Assembly (NCBI GenBank): GCA_903838355.1
Contig: CAILYC010000018.1
Location: 1-64,000, forward strand
Source: an uncultured Burkholderiales bacterium
Lineage (GTDB): Bacteria; Pseudomonadota; Gammaproteobacteria; Burkholderiales; Burkholderiaceae_C
Length of the DNA: 64,000 nucleotides
Reading direction: 5' to 3'
Within the stretch, counting starts at the first letter, position 1, and every line of letters begins with the position of its first letter. Position numbers and translations under genes: made by a program. Below are positions 48,506-56,985 of the stretch, one piece after another. The notes below the pieces were generated by a model, which did no database searches, was not told the origin of the DNA, and worked only from the letters and a program-made list of their open reading frames with translations.

Positions 48506-49798
48506 TCAAACATGCGAACCCTGAACGCCTCTGAGGGTCTCTTTGTGAGCTTCTTTGTGGGTATTTGGGGTGACCTCATGGGCCTCAGGCTTTAAATCGT
48601 AATCTTGGGCCAAAAGCCAGATGTGATCGGGCAGCATGTGTTTCATGCGCGCAGGTTGCTCACGCCTTAAGTGAACAATCGATTCGATCGCTTTCATCTC
48701 CACCCTTGTCCTGGCAAATTCAAGACCCCTGGGCCCCAATCGCGGCATGATCCATGAGACGATGGGCCTGAGCCAATTGGGCATTTTCCGAAGCGGCAGT
48801 CCACCGGCGGCGAGCTCCACATTTTTTTTAAAGCCCAGCACCGCCGAGTGTCTTTTGCCAGCACTGCCCGTCTTTTTCAGTTGCACCTCATCGCCCAACA
48901 ACGATAGCAATTGTTGTCCTGTTTGGTTTCGCACAATGATCCACTGCTCGCCTTCCCCCCCCATATAGCCCACTGTGATGTCGGCCAGCACATTGGTGTA
49001 GTCCACGCACGTGCGGCAAGTCAAGGGAAAAAAGTCCTTGGGCAAGTCCGAGAGCGGCAACTGCAAAAACGGAATTTCTTTTGTTCCGCCGTTTTGAAAC
49101 CGCAACTCCACGTGGTAGTTGGCCTTGAACTCCAAGTAGGTGACCTCCTGCGGGGCAGGCGTGATCAAATTGAGAAACTGATGGAAATTCTCTGTGGTGG
49201 TATTGTCGGAGCAAGGGGTGCCAATGACATAAATTTTTTCAAACCCAAGCGTTTTTTCAAGCGCCCTCAAGGCGTAAACCTGGCAAGGAATGCCAATGAC
49301 GGCCAAGCGCTTGTAGCCCTTGCTTTGCGCGGGCTCGAGCAAGGACAAGAGCGGCGCATAGCCCATGCGCATGCCGCGGGCCTTTTTCATGTCCTCGGGC
49401 TTGTCAATCAAAATGGGTGAGGGGCGCCAGCGGTCATTGGAGTCGGCCTCCATGGTGAGCACAGCATCCACGACTTTGTTTTGTAGCAAGATTTCTGCAA
49501 TGCGCGTGGTGATGCCACTCCACTGTGCTCCCGCACTCGCTTGCTTGAGACTGGCCTTGTGCATCTGAATGAACGGCCCAAAATGCAATTCGTCTGGGCG
49601 ACTGGGGTCTCTTCGCCGGCCGTGCACACGCTCTTCCAAGCCGGGGTACTGGGGTTGTATGAATTGACACGCGCTGGCACAACGCTTGGGGTCTGAGGAG
49701 CGCGATATGCCGCAATCCGTGCACAAGCCCCGGTGTGGAGCGGCGGCTGAATCTGGCTGTGTCTGTGGGACTGGGCGGGGGGCGGCAGAGTGATTCAT
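48506..49798 (-). CDS. bciB: Ferredoxin-dependent 3,8-divinyl chlorophyllide 8-vinyl reductase
   Basis: A 430-aa protein of the F420 hydrogenase beta-subunit (FrhB) family that reduces the C8 vinyl group. N-terminal iron-sulfur cysteines appear in GLCTDCGISRSSDPKRCASA. Conserved cores include GIPCQVYALRALE, YVIGTPCSDNTT and LTCRTCVDYTNVLADITVGY. The ATG at 49798 is preferred over the track start at 49891. It diverges from bchG across a region with a PpsR-type site, supporting the BciB assignment over a generic FrhB protein. Confidence 0.9.
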   Translation of the reverse strand: MNHSAAPRPVPQTQPDSAAAPHRGLCTDCGISRSSDPKRCASACQFIQPQYPGLEERVHGRRRDPSRPDELHFGPFIQMHKASLKQASAGAQWSGITTRIAEILLQNKVVDAVLTMEADSNDRWRPSPILIDKPEDMKKARGMRMGYAPLLSLLEPAQSKGYKRLAVIGIPCQVYALRALEKTLGFEKIYVIGTPCSDNTTTENFHQFLNLITPAPQEVTYLEFKANYHVELRFQNGGTKEIPFLQLPLSDLPKDFFPLTCRTCVDYTNVLADITVGYMGGEGEQWIIVRNQTGQQLLSLLGDEVQLKKTGSAGKRHSAVLGFKKNVELAAGGLPLRKMPNWLRPIVSWIMPRLGPRGLEFARTRVEMKAIESIVHLRREQPARMKHMLPDHIWLLAQDYDLKPEAHEVTPNTHKEAHKETLRGVQGSHV

Positions 49799-49941
49799 GT
49801 TGTCATGGGCGGTCTTCCCACGCCAAGTTTGGATTCTCAATGCGTGGGGGTGGTTGGAGGCGTTAAATTTAATTTGAATACAAAAATACACACCTTGTTT
49901 CTTTTTTCCATTGTATTGAACTTTGTTTGACTACAAAATAG

Positions 49942-49959
49942 TGTCAACTACTATTGACA
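49942..49959. promoter_or_regulatory. PpsR/CrtJ-type site between bciB and bchG
   Basis: TGTCAACTACTATTGACA is an exact TGT-N12-ACA with GTCAA/TTGAC arms, centred about 38 bp before bchG and 150 bp before bciB. One copy only; it would control both divergent units. Confidence 0.75.
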
Positions 49960-49988
49960 TCGTATTGTGTAAAGCTAAGAATGCTGAC

Positions 49989-50864
49989 ATGACCGTTCCC
50001 AAGCTGAGTGCCGTTGCCGAGCTCTTCAAACCCATCACCTGGTTTCCGCCCATGTGGGCGTATGCCTGCGGTGTTGTGTCGACCGGTTTGTCCATCACAG
50101 CGCATTGGGGTCTATTGCTGTGGGGCATCATTTTGGCCGGTCCCATGGTGTGTGCTTGCAGTCAAGCCAGCAACGACTGGTTTGATCGCCATGTAGACGC
50201 CATCAACGAGCCCAACCGACCGATTCCCTCAGGGCGCATGCCGGGACAATGGGGGCTTTGGCTGGCCATGCTTTGGACGGTGCTCTCGCTGCTGTGGGCT
50301 TGGTGTCTGGGGCCTTGGGCCTTCAAAGCGGCCGCCTTGGGATTGGTGCTCGCTTGGGCCTATTCCGCACCGCCTTTGCGTTTCAAACAAAATGGCTGGA
50401 TTGGGAACGCCGCTTGTGCGCTGAGCTACGAGGGCTTGGCCTGGCTGACTGGGGCCGCGGTGATGCTGGGCAACCAATTCCCCGCCAAAGGGATCGTCAT
50501 CTTCGCCTTGATCTACAGCTTTGGCGCGCACGGCATCATGACCCTGAATGATTTTAAAGCCATTGAGGGCGACCGCTTGATGAACGTGCGCTCCTTGCCG
50601 GTCTTGATGGGCGCGAAAGCGGCCGCCTGGATGTCGAGTTTGATCATGACTTTGGCACAGTGGTCGGTGGCCTTGCTGCTCCTGCAAGGGCACATGGACA
50701 AGAGCGCTTTGGCCGTATTTTTGTTGTCTCTGTGTCAATGGCCGCTGATGTTCAAATTCATCAAGGACCCCGTGAGCAAAGCGCTCTGGGTCAGTGCTTT
50801 TGGCGTGCCCCTGTATGTGAGCGGCATGATGGTGAGTGCCTTTGCACTGAGGAGCATGGTGTGA
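49989..50864 (+). CDS. bchG: Bacteriochlorophyll synthase (geranylgeranyl transferase)
   Basis: A 291-aa polytopic UbiA-family prenyltransferase attaching the C20 alcohol to bacteriochlorophyllide a. SQASNDWFDRHVDAINEPNR followed by PIPSGRMPG is the substrate/Mg motif. FKPITWFPPMWAYACGVVSTG is the conserved N-terminus. The track ORF starts at 49923, but the ATG at 49989 (MTVPKLS) is right. The stop overlaps the next gene's GTG start. Confidence 0.96.
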   Translation: MTVPKLSAVAELFKPITWFPPMWAYACGVVSTGLSITAHWGLLLWGIILAGPMVCACSQASNDWFDRHVDAINEPNRPIPSGRMPGQWGLWLAMLWTVLSLLWAWCLGPWAFKAAALGLVLAWAYSAPPLRFKQNGWIGNAACALSYEGLAWLTGAAVMLGNQFPAKGIVIFALIYSFGAHGIMTLNDFKAIEGDRLMNVRSLPVLMGAKAAAWMSSLIMTLAQWSVALLLLQGHMDKSALAVFLLSLCQWPLMFKFIKDPVSKALWVSAFGVPLYVSGMMVSAFALRSMV

Positions 50865-52429
50865 ACAGCGTCCAAAGCCCAACAAGCCCAACAAGCCCAT
50901 CCGATTCGGCGGCTTGGCGCAATGTGGCTTGCCTGGGGCTCGTACAAGCTTGTATGGGCGCGGTGGTGGTGACCACCACCACGACGCTCAACCGTGTGAT
51001 GGTGGTGGAGCTCAACCTTCCTGCCGTGCTGCCGGGCTTTTTGATTGGCATGCACTACCTCGTTCAAATCGTGAGGCCTCGAATGGGTTTTGGGGCGGAC
51101 CAAACCCAGCGCTTCACGCCCTGGATATTGGGGGGAATGGTCACCTTGAGTTTAGGAGGCGTGTTGGCCGCCTTGGCCACCACCTGGATGGGGGCACACC
51201 TTGTGCTCGGTGTTCTTTGTGCTGTGGTGGCGTTTGGCTTGATTGGCGTGGGGGTGAGTGCCTGCGGCACCACCTTGCTTGTCTTGCTCTCCAAGGGAGT
51301 TGGAGAGCACCAACGGGCCACCTCGGCCACCTTGGTGTGGACCATGATGATTTTTGGTTTTGCGCTCACCTCGATCCTAAGTGGTAAGTTCCTCGACCCG
51401 TTTACCTTTGATCGACTCTTGGGCGTGAGTCTGGTGGTGAGTGTGCTCACCGTTGTCATCAGTAGCCTCGCCATGTGGGGACTCGAGGGTCGTTTGCTCA
51501 AGCGAGAGACCATCGTTGCTGAGGATTTGCCTGTTGGGCATTCGGCGGTCGTTCCTGAAACAAGCCATGCAACACGTTCAGAGGGGGAGTCTCATAGTGA
51601 GAAACATCAGGCCTTCAAACAAGCGTTGAAGATGCTATGGTCTGATGCCCAGGCTCGGCTTTTTACGTTTTTTGTCTTTAGCTCCATGCTGGCCTACAGT
51701 GCCCAAGACTTGATTTTGGAGCCCTTTGCGGCTCTCATTTATCACTACACACCAGGACAAACGACGCAACTCTCAGGCACCTTGCATGTCGCCGTGTTGA
51801 TCGGGATGCTACTCTTGGCTTTGATGGGTAGCCGCTGGGTCAAAGGCCGCTGGGGCCGAGTGTCAACTTGGATGGTGCTTGGCTGCTTGCTCTCGGCCTT
51901 GGGGATGTTCGGTCTTTGCACCGCCGGCTTCTTGGGCAGTGTCTCACCGGTTTTGCCCCTACAACCCGTGCTTTGGGTCTTGGGCGTGGGCAACGGCCTG
52001 TTCTCCATTGCCGCCATCAGCACCATGATGCGCTTGGCCACGCAACCGAGTCCAAGGCAGAGCCTATCGAACAATGGCTTCATTGCCAACAAAGGCAGTG
52101 TCAAACCCGGTCTCAGAATGGGTTTGTGGGGTGGAGCTCAAGCGCTGGCCTTTGGATTGGGGGGACTGTTGGGTACAGGGGCCAGTGACCTGTCGCGCCA
52201 CTGGGTGGGCAACCCTTCTTTGGCTTACGCCAGTGTTTTTGCATTGGAGGTCGTGATGTTTTTGTGTTCGGCCTTCATTGCTTGGAGAGTCAAAACGATC
52301 CGCCCTGAAGACCCTGCGCCAGAGCATCTAGAGGCCTCAGCGCTGGAGGCCTCAGGCGCCTGGCCCCTTCGAGGTGAGGTTCGTGTAAGTTTCAAAGCCA
52401 GTTCAAATCACACATTAAACGCAATCTAA
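50861..52429 (+). CDS. BCD-family MFS protein (PucC/Bch2-like) between bchG and bchP
   Basis: A 522-aa, twelve-helix relative of PucC and LhaA: TTTTLNRVMVVELNLPAVLP, PRMGFGADQTQRF and SAQDLILEPFAALIYHYTPG are shared landmarks. Genes of this type regularly lie between bchG and bchP and are thought to move or chaperone bacteriochlorophyll. It begins with GTG 50861 overlapping the bchG stop (GTGTGA). A low-complexity linker occupies about residues 225-250, and the C-terminal tail is extended. It is the second of three family members in this window. Confidence 0.9.
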   Translation: MNSVQSPTSPTSPSDSAAWRNVACLGLVQACMGAVVVTTTTTLNRVMVVELNLPAVLPGFLIGMHYLVQIVRPRMGFGADQTQRFTPWILGGMVTLSLGGVLAALATTWMGAHLVLGVLCAVVAFGLIGVGVSACGTTLLVLLSKGVGEHQRATSATLVWTMMIFGFALTSILSGKFLDPFTFDRLLGVSLVVSVLTVVISSLAMWGLEGRLLKRETIVAEDLPVGHSAVVPETSHATRSEGESHSEKHQAFKQALKMLWSDAQARLFTFFVFSSMLAYSAQDLILEPFAALIYHYTPGQTTQLSGTLHVAVLIGMLLLALMGSRWVKGRWGRVSTWMVLGCLLSALGMFGLCTAGFLGSVSPVLPLQPVLWVLGVGNGLFSIAAISTMMRLATQPSPRQSLSNNGFIANKGSVKPGLRMGLWGGAQALAFGLGGLLGTGASDLSRHWVGNPSLAYASVFALEVVMFLCSAFIAWRVKTIRPEDPAPEHLEASALEASGAWPLRGEVRVSFKASSNHTLNAI

Positions 52430-52446
52430 AAGAAGTGGATACACAA

Positions 52447-53637
52447 ATGGATACAACCTATGACGTGGTGGTGGTGGGTGCAGGACCCGCGGGTGCAACC
52501 GCGGCCAATGAGTTGGCGCAAAATGGGCATCATGTGCTCATGCTCGATCGCATGGGCCGCATCAAGCCTTGTGGGGGTGCCATTCCTCCACGCTTGATCA
52601 AAGACTTCGAGATCCCCGACCACCTCCTGGTGGCCAAGTCACGCAAAGCACGGATGATCTCGCCCAAAGATAACCGGGTGGACATTCCCATCGAGGGTGG
52701 CTTTGTCGGCATGGTCAACCGCAATGAGTTCGACGAGTGGCTCAGGCAACGCGCTGTGGGCCACGGTGCGCACCGTGAGCAAGGCACGTTTGAGCGTTTG
52801 ACGCAGGACATGGACGGTGTGCGGCGGGTTCATTTTGGTGTGCGTGATGGCCGTGATGGGATGCAGATGAAAAGTGTGCGCGCGCGCTTTGTCGTTGGCG
52901 CCGATGGTGCCAAGTCTGAGGTGGCCAAGCAAGCCATTGAAGGGGCAGAAAAAACCAAATACGTCTTTGCCTATCATGAGATTGTTAAAGCCCCTGCGGC
53001 CGATCCCAGTCACGACCCCGATCGTTGTGATGTGTATTACCGTGGCTCCTTGTCTCCCGATTTCTACGGCTGGGTCTTTCCCCATGGCGACACCATGAGC
53101 ATTGGCACGGGCAGCGCCGACAAGGGCTACTCCTTGAAGTCGGCCGTGACGCGTTTGCGGGAAACTGCAGGTCTTGGTCACGTGGAGACCTTGAGGAAAG
53201 AGGGCGCTCCCATTCCGATCAAGCCCTTGCCCAAATGGGACAACGAGCGCGATGTGGTTTTGGCAGGCGATGCCGCTGGCGTCGTTGCGCCCGCTTCAGG
53301 TGAGGGCATTTACTACGCCATGGTGGGTGGTCGTTTTGCCGCAGAAGCGGTTCGAGAGTGCTTGCTGAGTGGCAACCCCCAAAAGCTCAAGCTCGCGAGA
53401 AAGCGCTTTATGAAGCTGCATGGCCAAGTCTTTTGGGTGCTCGGGATCATGCAGTATTTCTGGTACATCAACGACAAACGCCGTGAGCGTTTCGTCAAAA
53501 TCTGCGAAGACAAGGACGTGCAAAAACTCACCTTTGACGCCTACATGAACAAAGAGTTGGTCAGAAAAGACCCGATGGCGCATGTGAGAATCTTTTTCAA
53601 AGATTTGGCACATTTGTTTGGAATGATTCGCACCTGA
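52447..53637 (+). CDS. bchP: Geranylgeranyl diphosphate/bacteriochlorophyll reductase
   Basis: A 396-aa FAD-dependent enzyme reducing the geranylgeranyl tail to phytyl. TYDVVVVGAGPAGATAANEL is the FAD site, RIKPCGGAIPPRLIKDFEIP is specific to BchP/ChlP, and VVLAGDAAGVVAPASGEGIY is the C-terminal FAD contact. GTG 52435 and ATG 52447 are both possible; I prefer the ATG, which opens on DTTYDVVVV. It ends converging on bchD. Confidence 0.95.
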   Translation: MDTTYDVVVVGAGPAGATAANELAQNGHHVLMLDRMGRIKPCGGAIPPRLIKDFEIPDHLLVAKSRKARMISPKDNRVDIPIEGGFVGMVNRNEFDEWLRQRAVGHGAHREQGTFERLTQDMDGVRRVHFGVRDGRDGMQMKSVRARFVVGADGAKSEVAKQAIEGAEKTKYVFAYHEIVKAPAADPSHDPDRCDVYYRGSLSPDFYGWVFPHGDTMSIGTGSADKGYSLKSAVTRLRETAGLGHVETLRKEGAPIPIKPLPKWDNERDVVLAGDAAGVVAPASGEGIYYAMVGGRFAAEAVRECLLSGNPQKLKLARKRFMKLHGQVFWVLGIMQYFWYINDKRRERFVKICEDKDVQKLTFDAYMNKELVRKDPMAHVRIFFKDLAHLFGMIRT

Positions 53638-53663
53638 TGCATTCGTTGTATCCGGTGGTCTCA

Positions 53664-53709
53664 GGTTGCCTCCGGTTGCCTCCGGTTGCCTAAGGCCTCA
53701 CCCAGGCCT
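53664..53709. repeat. 10-bp direct repeats and small hairpin between bchP and bchD
   Basis: GGTTGCCTCC occurs about 2.8 times (53664-53691). It is followed by AGGCCT-CACCC-AGGCCT (53693-53709), which can fold into a 6-bp stem. The site lies between convergent genes and may help end both transcripts, though no T-tract is present. Confidence 0.5.
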
Positions 53710-53746
53710 GGATCCTGCACACTCTGCTCCTTGGACGCGACCTCTC

Positions 53747-55660
53747 CTAGGCTTGAATTTCCTGGAGTGTCTTGACGGTGCTGGCCATGCGTTGGCTGTT
53801 GGCGAGAGGCAAAGGCACATAATTCGCCCCCATGGCGCGAGCAATGTCTTGGCCTTGTGGGTCAGGCCGAGCCGAGGTGTCGAGCCAAATCGACTGAAGT
53901 GCGCTTGCCTTACACTGCTGTGCCCAAGACAAGGATTGCGCTTTGGCAATCGGTCTTGAGCCCACGCCGTCCAAGGTGACATTGGCGCGTCCATCGCTCA
54001 AGACCACCACCGTGGGCGTCATGCCGCGTTGGCGCGCTTGCAGCGACGTCTCCAAGGCGAGTTTGATCGCACTGGCGAGTGGTGTGCCGCCCCCTCCCGG
54101 GAGCGATTGCAGTTCTCGCTTGGCGCGAACGAGCGAGCGGGTGGCGGGGAGTTGAAGTTGCGCACTCTTGTCCCTGAAGCTGATCACGCAAATGTGGTCT
54201 CGCCTGGCGTAGGAGTCTTTGAGCAGCAACTCCACGGCACCTTTGGCCTCGGCAAGTCGCTCTAGTGCCGCTGAGCCCGATGCGTCGATGCAAAAAATGA
54301 TGCAACTCTCGCTTTTTTGGGCAAATCGTTGAATATGAAAATCCTCAACTCGGATTTGCAGCCTCTTGACCCCAGGCCCTGTTTTTGCGGTTGAGGTCGC
54401 GCCACTTGACGTCGTCGACTCGCGTATTTTTTGTCTTGGTGCAGCATGTCGCAAGGTGGCCAAGACATGCAGGCGTTTGCCATTTTGCGGCAATCCTTTC
54501 ATGGGGGGCAAGGGGCGACCCTTTTGTGCCCCTTTTTGCACTTGACCCATGCGCCCCGACGCGCTTTTTTTCGCCAAACGCTGACCCTGTGCGAGTTGAT
54601 TCAAAAGCCCAAGGGGCAGGGTGGCCAAGGCCGACTCAAGGATGGTGCTCTCCAGGGACTGAACCTGGGGGTTGGATGGATCAGGCGGATCGGTCTGATC
54701 CGCACGATCGGGGGGTGGGGCCTCGGACAGTTGGGGACCTGCGTCTGAGTCTGAGTCTGAGTCTGCTTCAATGAGGTCCGGTTCATTGGCGCTTTGGGCT
54801 TTTGGTGGCTCTGCTTGTTCTGGCGGTGGATTTGTGGATGCGTCCTCGGGCGCAGACTGCGGCTCGCTGGGTGCCGGCATCCCCTTGGCCCTGGGCGTGA
54901 GAACGACTCGGGCTGCGCGCCCCATGTCCTCGGCACTGACCGCCTGAGCGCCTCTGAGCACGGCAAAGACACTGGCCAAGCGAGCGGCATACCATGGGGC
55001 TCTGAGACTTTCAATGGCAAAGCCCATGGCCAACTCACAAATGTCGCGCAACTCAGTGTCAAGCAATGAAAACCGCTGGATGTCCGCTTGATAGGCGCGT
55101 GAATCGATTTGCAGGGTTCTCTCGACCCGCTCGAGCAGGTCCAAGGTCTCGAGCGAAGGCTGGTCCTTGGGGTTGATTGTGGTGAGATCCAACCAGATGG
55201 CCAACTGCTCAGCCAAGCCAACGGCCAAAGTGGGCTCCTCGGGCAAGGATTCATCGATAGCCACCAAACCAAAGTGGGTGTCTTGGGTGTCATGACCGAA
55301 ATGTGCATGCACCAGACCCGTGTCGAGCACTTGGGTCAAGATGGAGGCGCTTTCTGGAGGCAGTCGCTCGGCCATGGGGCAGATCAAGATGTGTCCCTTG
55401 GTTTGCGCCAAAACCCCTTGTTGCTTAACCGGATGACCGAGTTGCAAGGTCTTGGCCAAGTCCAATCCACCCAAGAGACGCTCGGCGTCAATATTGCTGG
55501 GAATTTTGATCACGTCGCGTCGCAAGGCCTTTAACCCAAGGAGCCAATCTTCGCGAACCGGTCCCAATGGTGCGCGCAGCCAGATGCCTTTAAGCCCACG
55601 GGGGTCCACTGCCAGTGCGGCCAGGGCCCAGAGTGCATCATCCAAGGCCAAGCTGCTCAT
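53747..55660 (-). CDS. bchD: Magnesium chelatase subunit D
   Basis: A 637-aa subunit that forms the AAA+ motor with BchI. The N-terminal half is a degenerate AAA+ module (RAPLGPVREDWLLGLKALRR). An acidic/proline-rich linker (about residues 265-335, with EADSDSDSDAG) follows. The C-terminal von Willebrand A domain has the MIDAS start FCIDASGSAALERLAEAKGA and LPGGGGTPLASAIKLAL. The acidic linker is encoded by a short GACTCA-type repeat. Its ATG overlaps a small upstream ORF (ATGA). Confidence 0.96.
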   Translation of the reverse strand: MSSLALDDALWALAALAVDPRGLKGIWLRAPLGPVREDWLLGLKALRRDVIKIPSNIDAERLLGGLDLAKTLQLGHPVKQQGVLAQTKGHILICPMAERLPPESASILTQVLDTGLVHAHFGHDTQDTHFGLVAIDESLPEEPTLAVGLAEQLAIWLDLTTINPKDQPSLETLDLLERVERTLQIDSRAYQADIQRFSLLDTELRDICELAMGFAIESLRAPWYAARLASVFAVLRGAQAVSAEDMGRAARVVLTPRAKGMPAPSEPQSAPEDASTNPPPEQAEPPKAQSANEPDLIEADSDSDSDAGPQLSEAPPPDRADQTDPPDPSNPQVQSLESTILESALATLPLGLLNQLAQGQRLAKKSASGRMGQVQKGAQKGRPLPPMKGLPQNGKRLHVLATLRHAAPRQKIRESTTSSGATSTAKTGPGVKRLQIRVEDFHIQRFAQKSESCIIFCIDASGSAALERLAEAKGAVELLLKDSYARRDHICVISFRDKSAQLQLPATRSLVRAKRELQSLPGGGGTPLASAIKLALETSLQARQRGMTPTVVVLSDGRANVTLDGVGSRPIAKAQSLSWAQQCKASALQSIWLDTSARPDPQGQDIARAMGANYVPLPLANSQRMASTVKTLQEIQA

Positions 55661-55857
55661 GGTGCACTAAGCGTGGTGAGGGAGGCTTTGTAGAAGGCAT
55701 TCATCATATCGGGGATCATGGTGCTGATCATGGCGTAGTTCACGGCCTTGTTGACGGTCTTGTTGACGGTCTTGTTGTCGGCCTTGTTGACAGCTTTAAT
55801 TTCGAATTGAAACGCATCGCTCTCAAATGCCCAGTTCGTCGAGAGCACGCTCCACAC
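55657..55857 (-). CDS. Small repeat-containing ORF bridging bchI and bchD
   Basis: A 66-aa frame starting at a GTG inside the end of bchI and ending in an ATGA overlap with the bchD start. Its middle reads KAVNKADNKTVNKTVNKAVN, encoded by four 12-bp repeats, then a hydrophobic ISTMIPDMMNAFYKASL. No known family. The repeat period is a multiple of three and keeps the frame open, so it could carry ribosomes from bchI to bchD. Coding status is uncertain. Confidence 0.35.
   Translation of the reverse strand: MWSVLSTNWAFESDAFQFEIKAVNKADNKTVNKTVNKAVNYAMISTMIPDMMNAFYKASLTTLSAP
55744..55791. repeat. Four tandem 12-bp repeats in the bchI-bchD gap
   Basis: The units are GGCCTTGTTGAC, GGTCTTGTTGAC, GGTCTTGTTGTC and GGCCTTGTTGAC in direct succession. 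They occupy the middle of the 162-bp spacer between bchI and bchD. Confidence 0.9.
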
Positions 55858-56848
55858 GCGCAGCCGAGCCAGTGTCGTCCAAGGGGTCGCGTCGGAGTCG
55901 ATGGCACAGGGCCATCGGGGCGATGACCTTCAAGTGCTTGGCCTCAACTTTTTTGTCGCCTTCAAGCGCCGCGTAGGCGCGTGTCGCCCTCATGAGGGTG
56001 AGCTCAGCCCTCAAGCCGTCGGTCCCCAGGGTCAAGCACAATTGCGAACAAAGGCGCAAAAAGTCATCGTCCAATGCGACTTTGTCCAAGCGCTTTCTGG
56101 CCTTGATGATCTTGTCGCGCAAGGCCTCATTGGCCGCTTGCCACTCTTGTTGAAATTGAGCGGGATTTTTTTCAAAGGCATCGCGACGCTTGATCACCAA
56201 GATGCGCTCGTCGAGGTCTTTGGGGGTTCTCACCTCTACACACAACCCAAAACGATCGAGCAACTGGGGCCTCAATTCGCCTTCCTCTGGGTTTCCGCTG
56301 CCCACCAAAACAAAGCGAGCTGGGTGGCGCACACTCAAACCCTCGCGCTCGACCAGGTTTTCTCCTGAAGCCGCCACATCAATCAAGAGGTCGACCAAGT
56401 GGTCTTCCAGCAAATTGACCTCATCAATGTACAAAAAGCCTCGGTTGGCTTTGGCAAGCAATCCCGGTGAAAACGATTTGACCCCAAGACTCAGTGCCTT
56501 CTCCAAATCCAAGGCTCCCACGACTCGGTCTTCGGAGGCGCCCAAGGGCAAATCCACCACCGGCACGCTCACCGTTTCGCTGGGCACTGTGGCGTGGGTG
56601 CCTTTGAGTTTCGCGCACTGATCACACGCCGACGTGTGGTCCTTTGGGTCGCAGCCATATGGGCAGTGTTTCACCACTTTGATGGGGGGCAGCAAATCGG
56701 CCAAGGCCCTCACCGCCGTGGACTTGCCCGTGCCGCGATCCCCCAGTGCCAAGATACCATTGACACTGGCATCAACCGCCACGATTTGAATGGCGGTCTT
56801 CATGTCGTGTTGACCAACGATGGCGGAAAAGGGAAAGGGTATGGCCAT
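55823..56848 (-). CDS. bchI: Magnesium chelatase ATPase subunit I
   Basis: A 341-aa AAA+ ATPase powering Mg insertion into protoporphyrin IX. Walker A is LGDRGTGKSTAVRALADLLP, Walker B GFLYIDEVNLLEDHLVDLLI, sensor region VLVGSGNPEEGELRPQLLDR. The zinc-finger-like CPYGCDPKDHTSACDQC insertion is family-typical. It lies 137 bp downstream of bchH and probably shares its promoter. Confidence 0.97.
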   Translation of the reverse strand: MAIPFPFSAIVGQHDMKTAIQIVAVDASVNGILALGDRGTGKSTAVRALADLLPPIKVVKHCPYGCDPKDHTSACDQCAKLKGTHATVPSETVSVPVVDLPLGASEDRVVGALDLEKALSLGVKSFSPGLLAKANRGFLYIDEVNLLEDHLVDLLIDVAASGENLVEREGLSVRHPARFVLVGSGNPEEGELRPQLLDRFGLCVEVRTPKDLDERILVIKRRDAFEKNPAQFQQEWQAANEALRDKIIKARKRLDKVALDDDFLRLCSQLCLTLGTDGLRAELTLMRATRAYAALEGDKKVEAKHLKVIAPMALCHRLRRDPLDDTGSAARVERALDELGI

Positions 56849-56985
56849 GATCTAAATGGGGAAATGAAAAATGTCGGCCGTGTGTCTAGGCCGGCTATGA
56901 ATGTGCGGGTAAACAGGATATTGGTGCGGGGAGTTGTAACGATCAGAAACCCGTCGCACCCTTTGCGCTTGGCCTTGAGCGTCTT

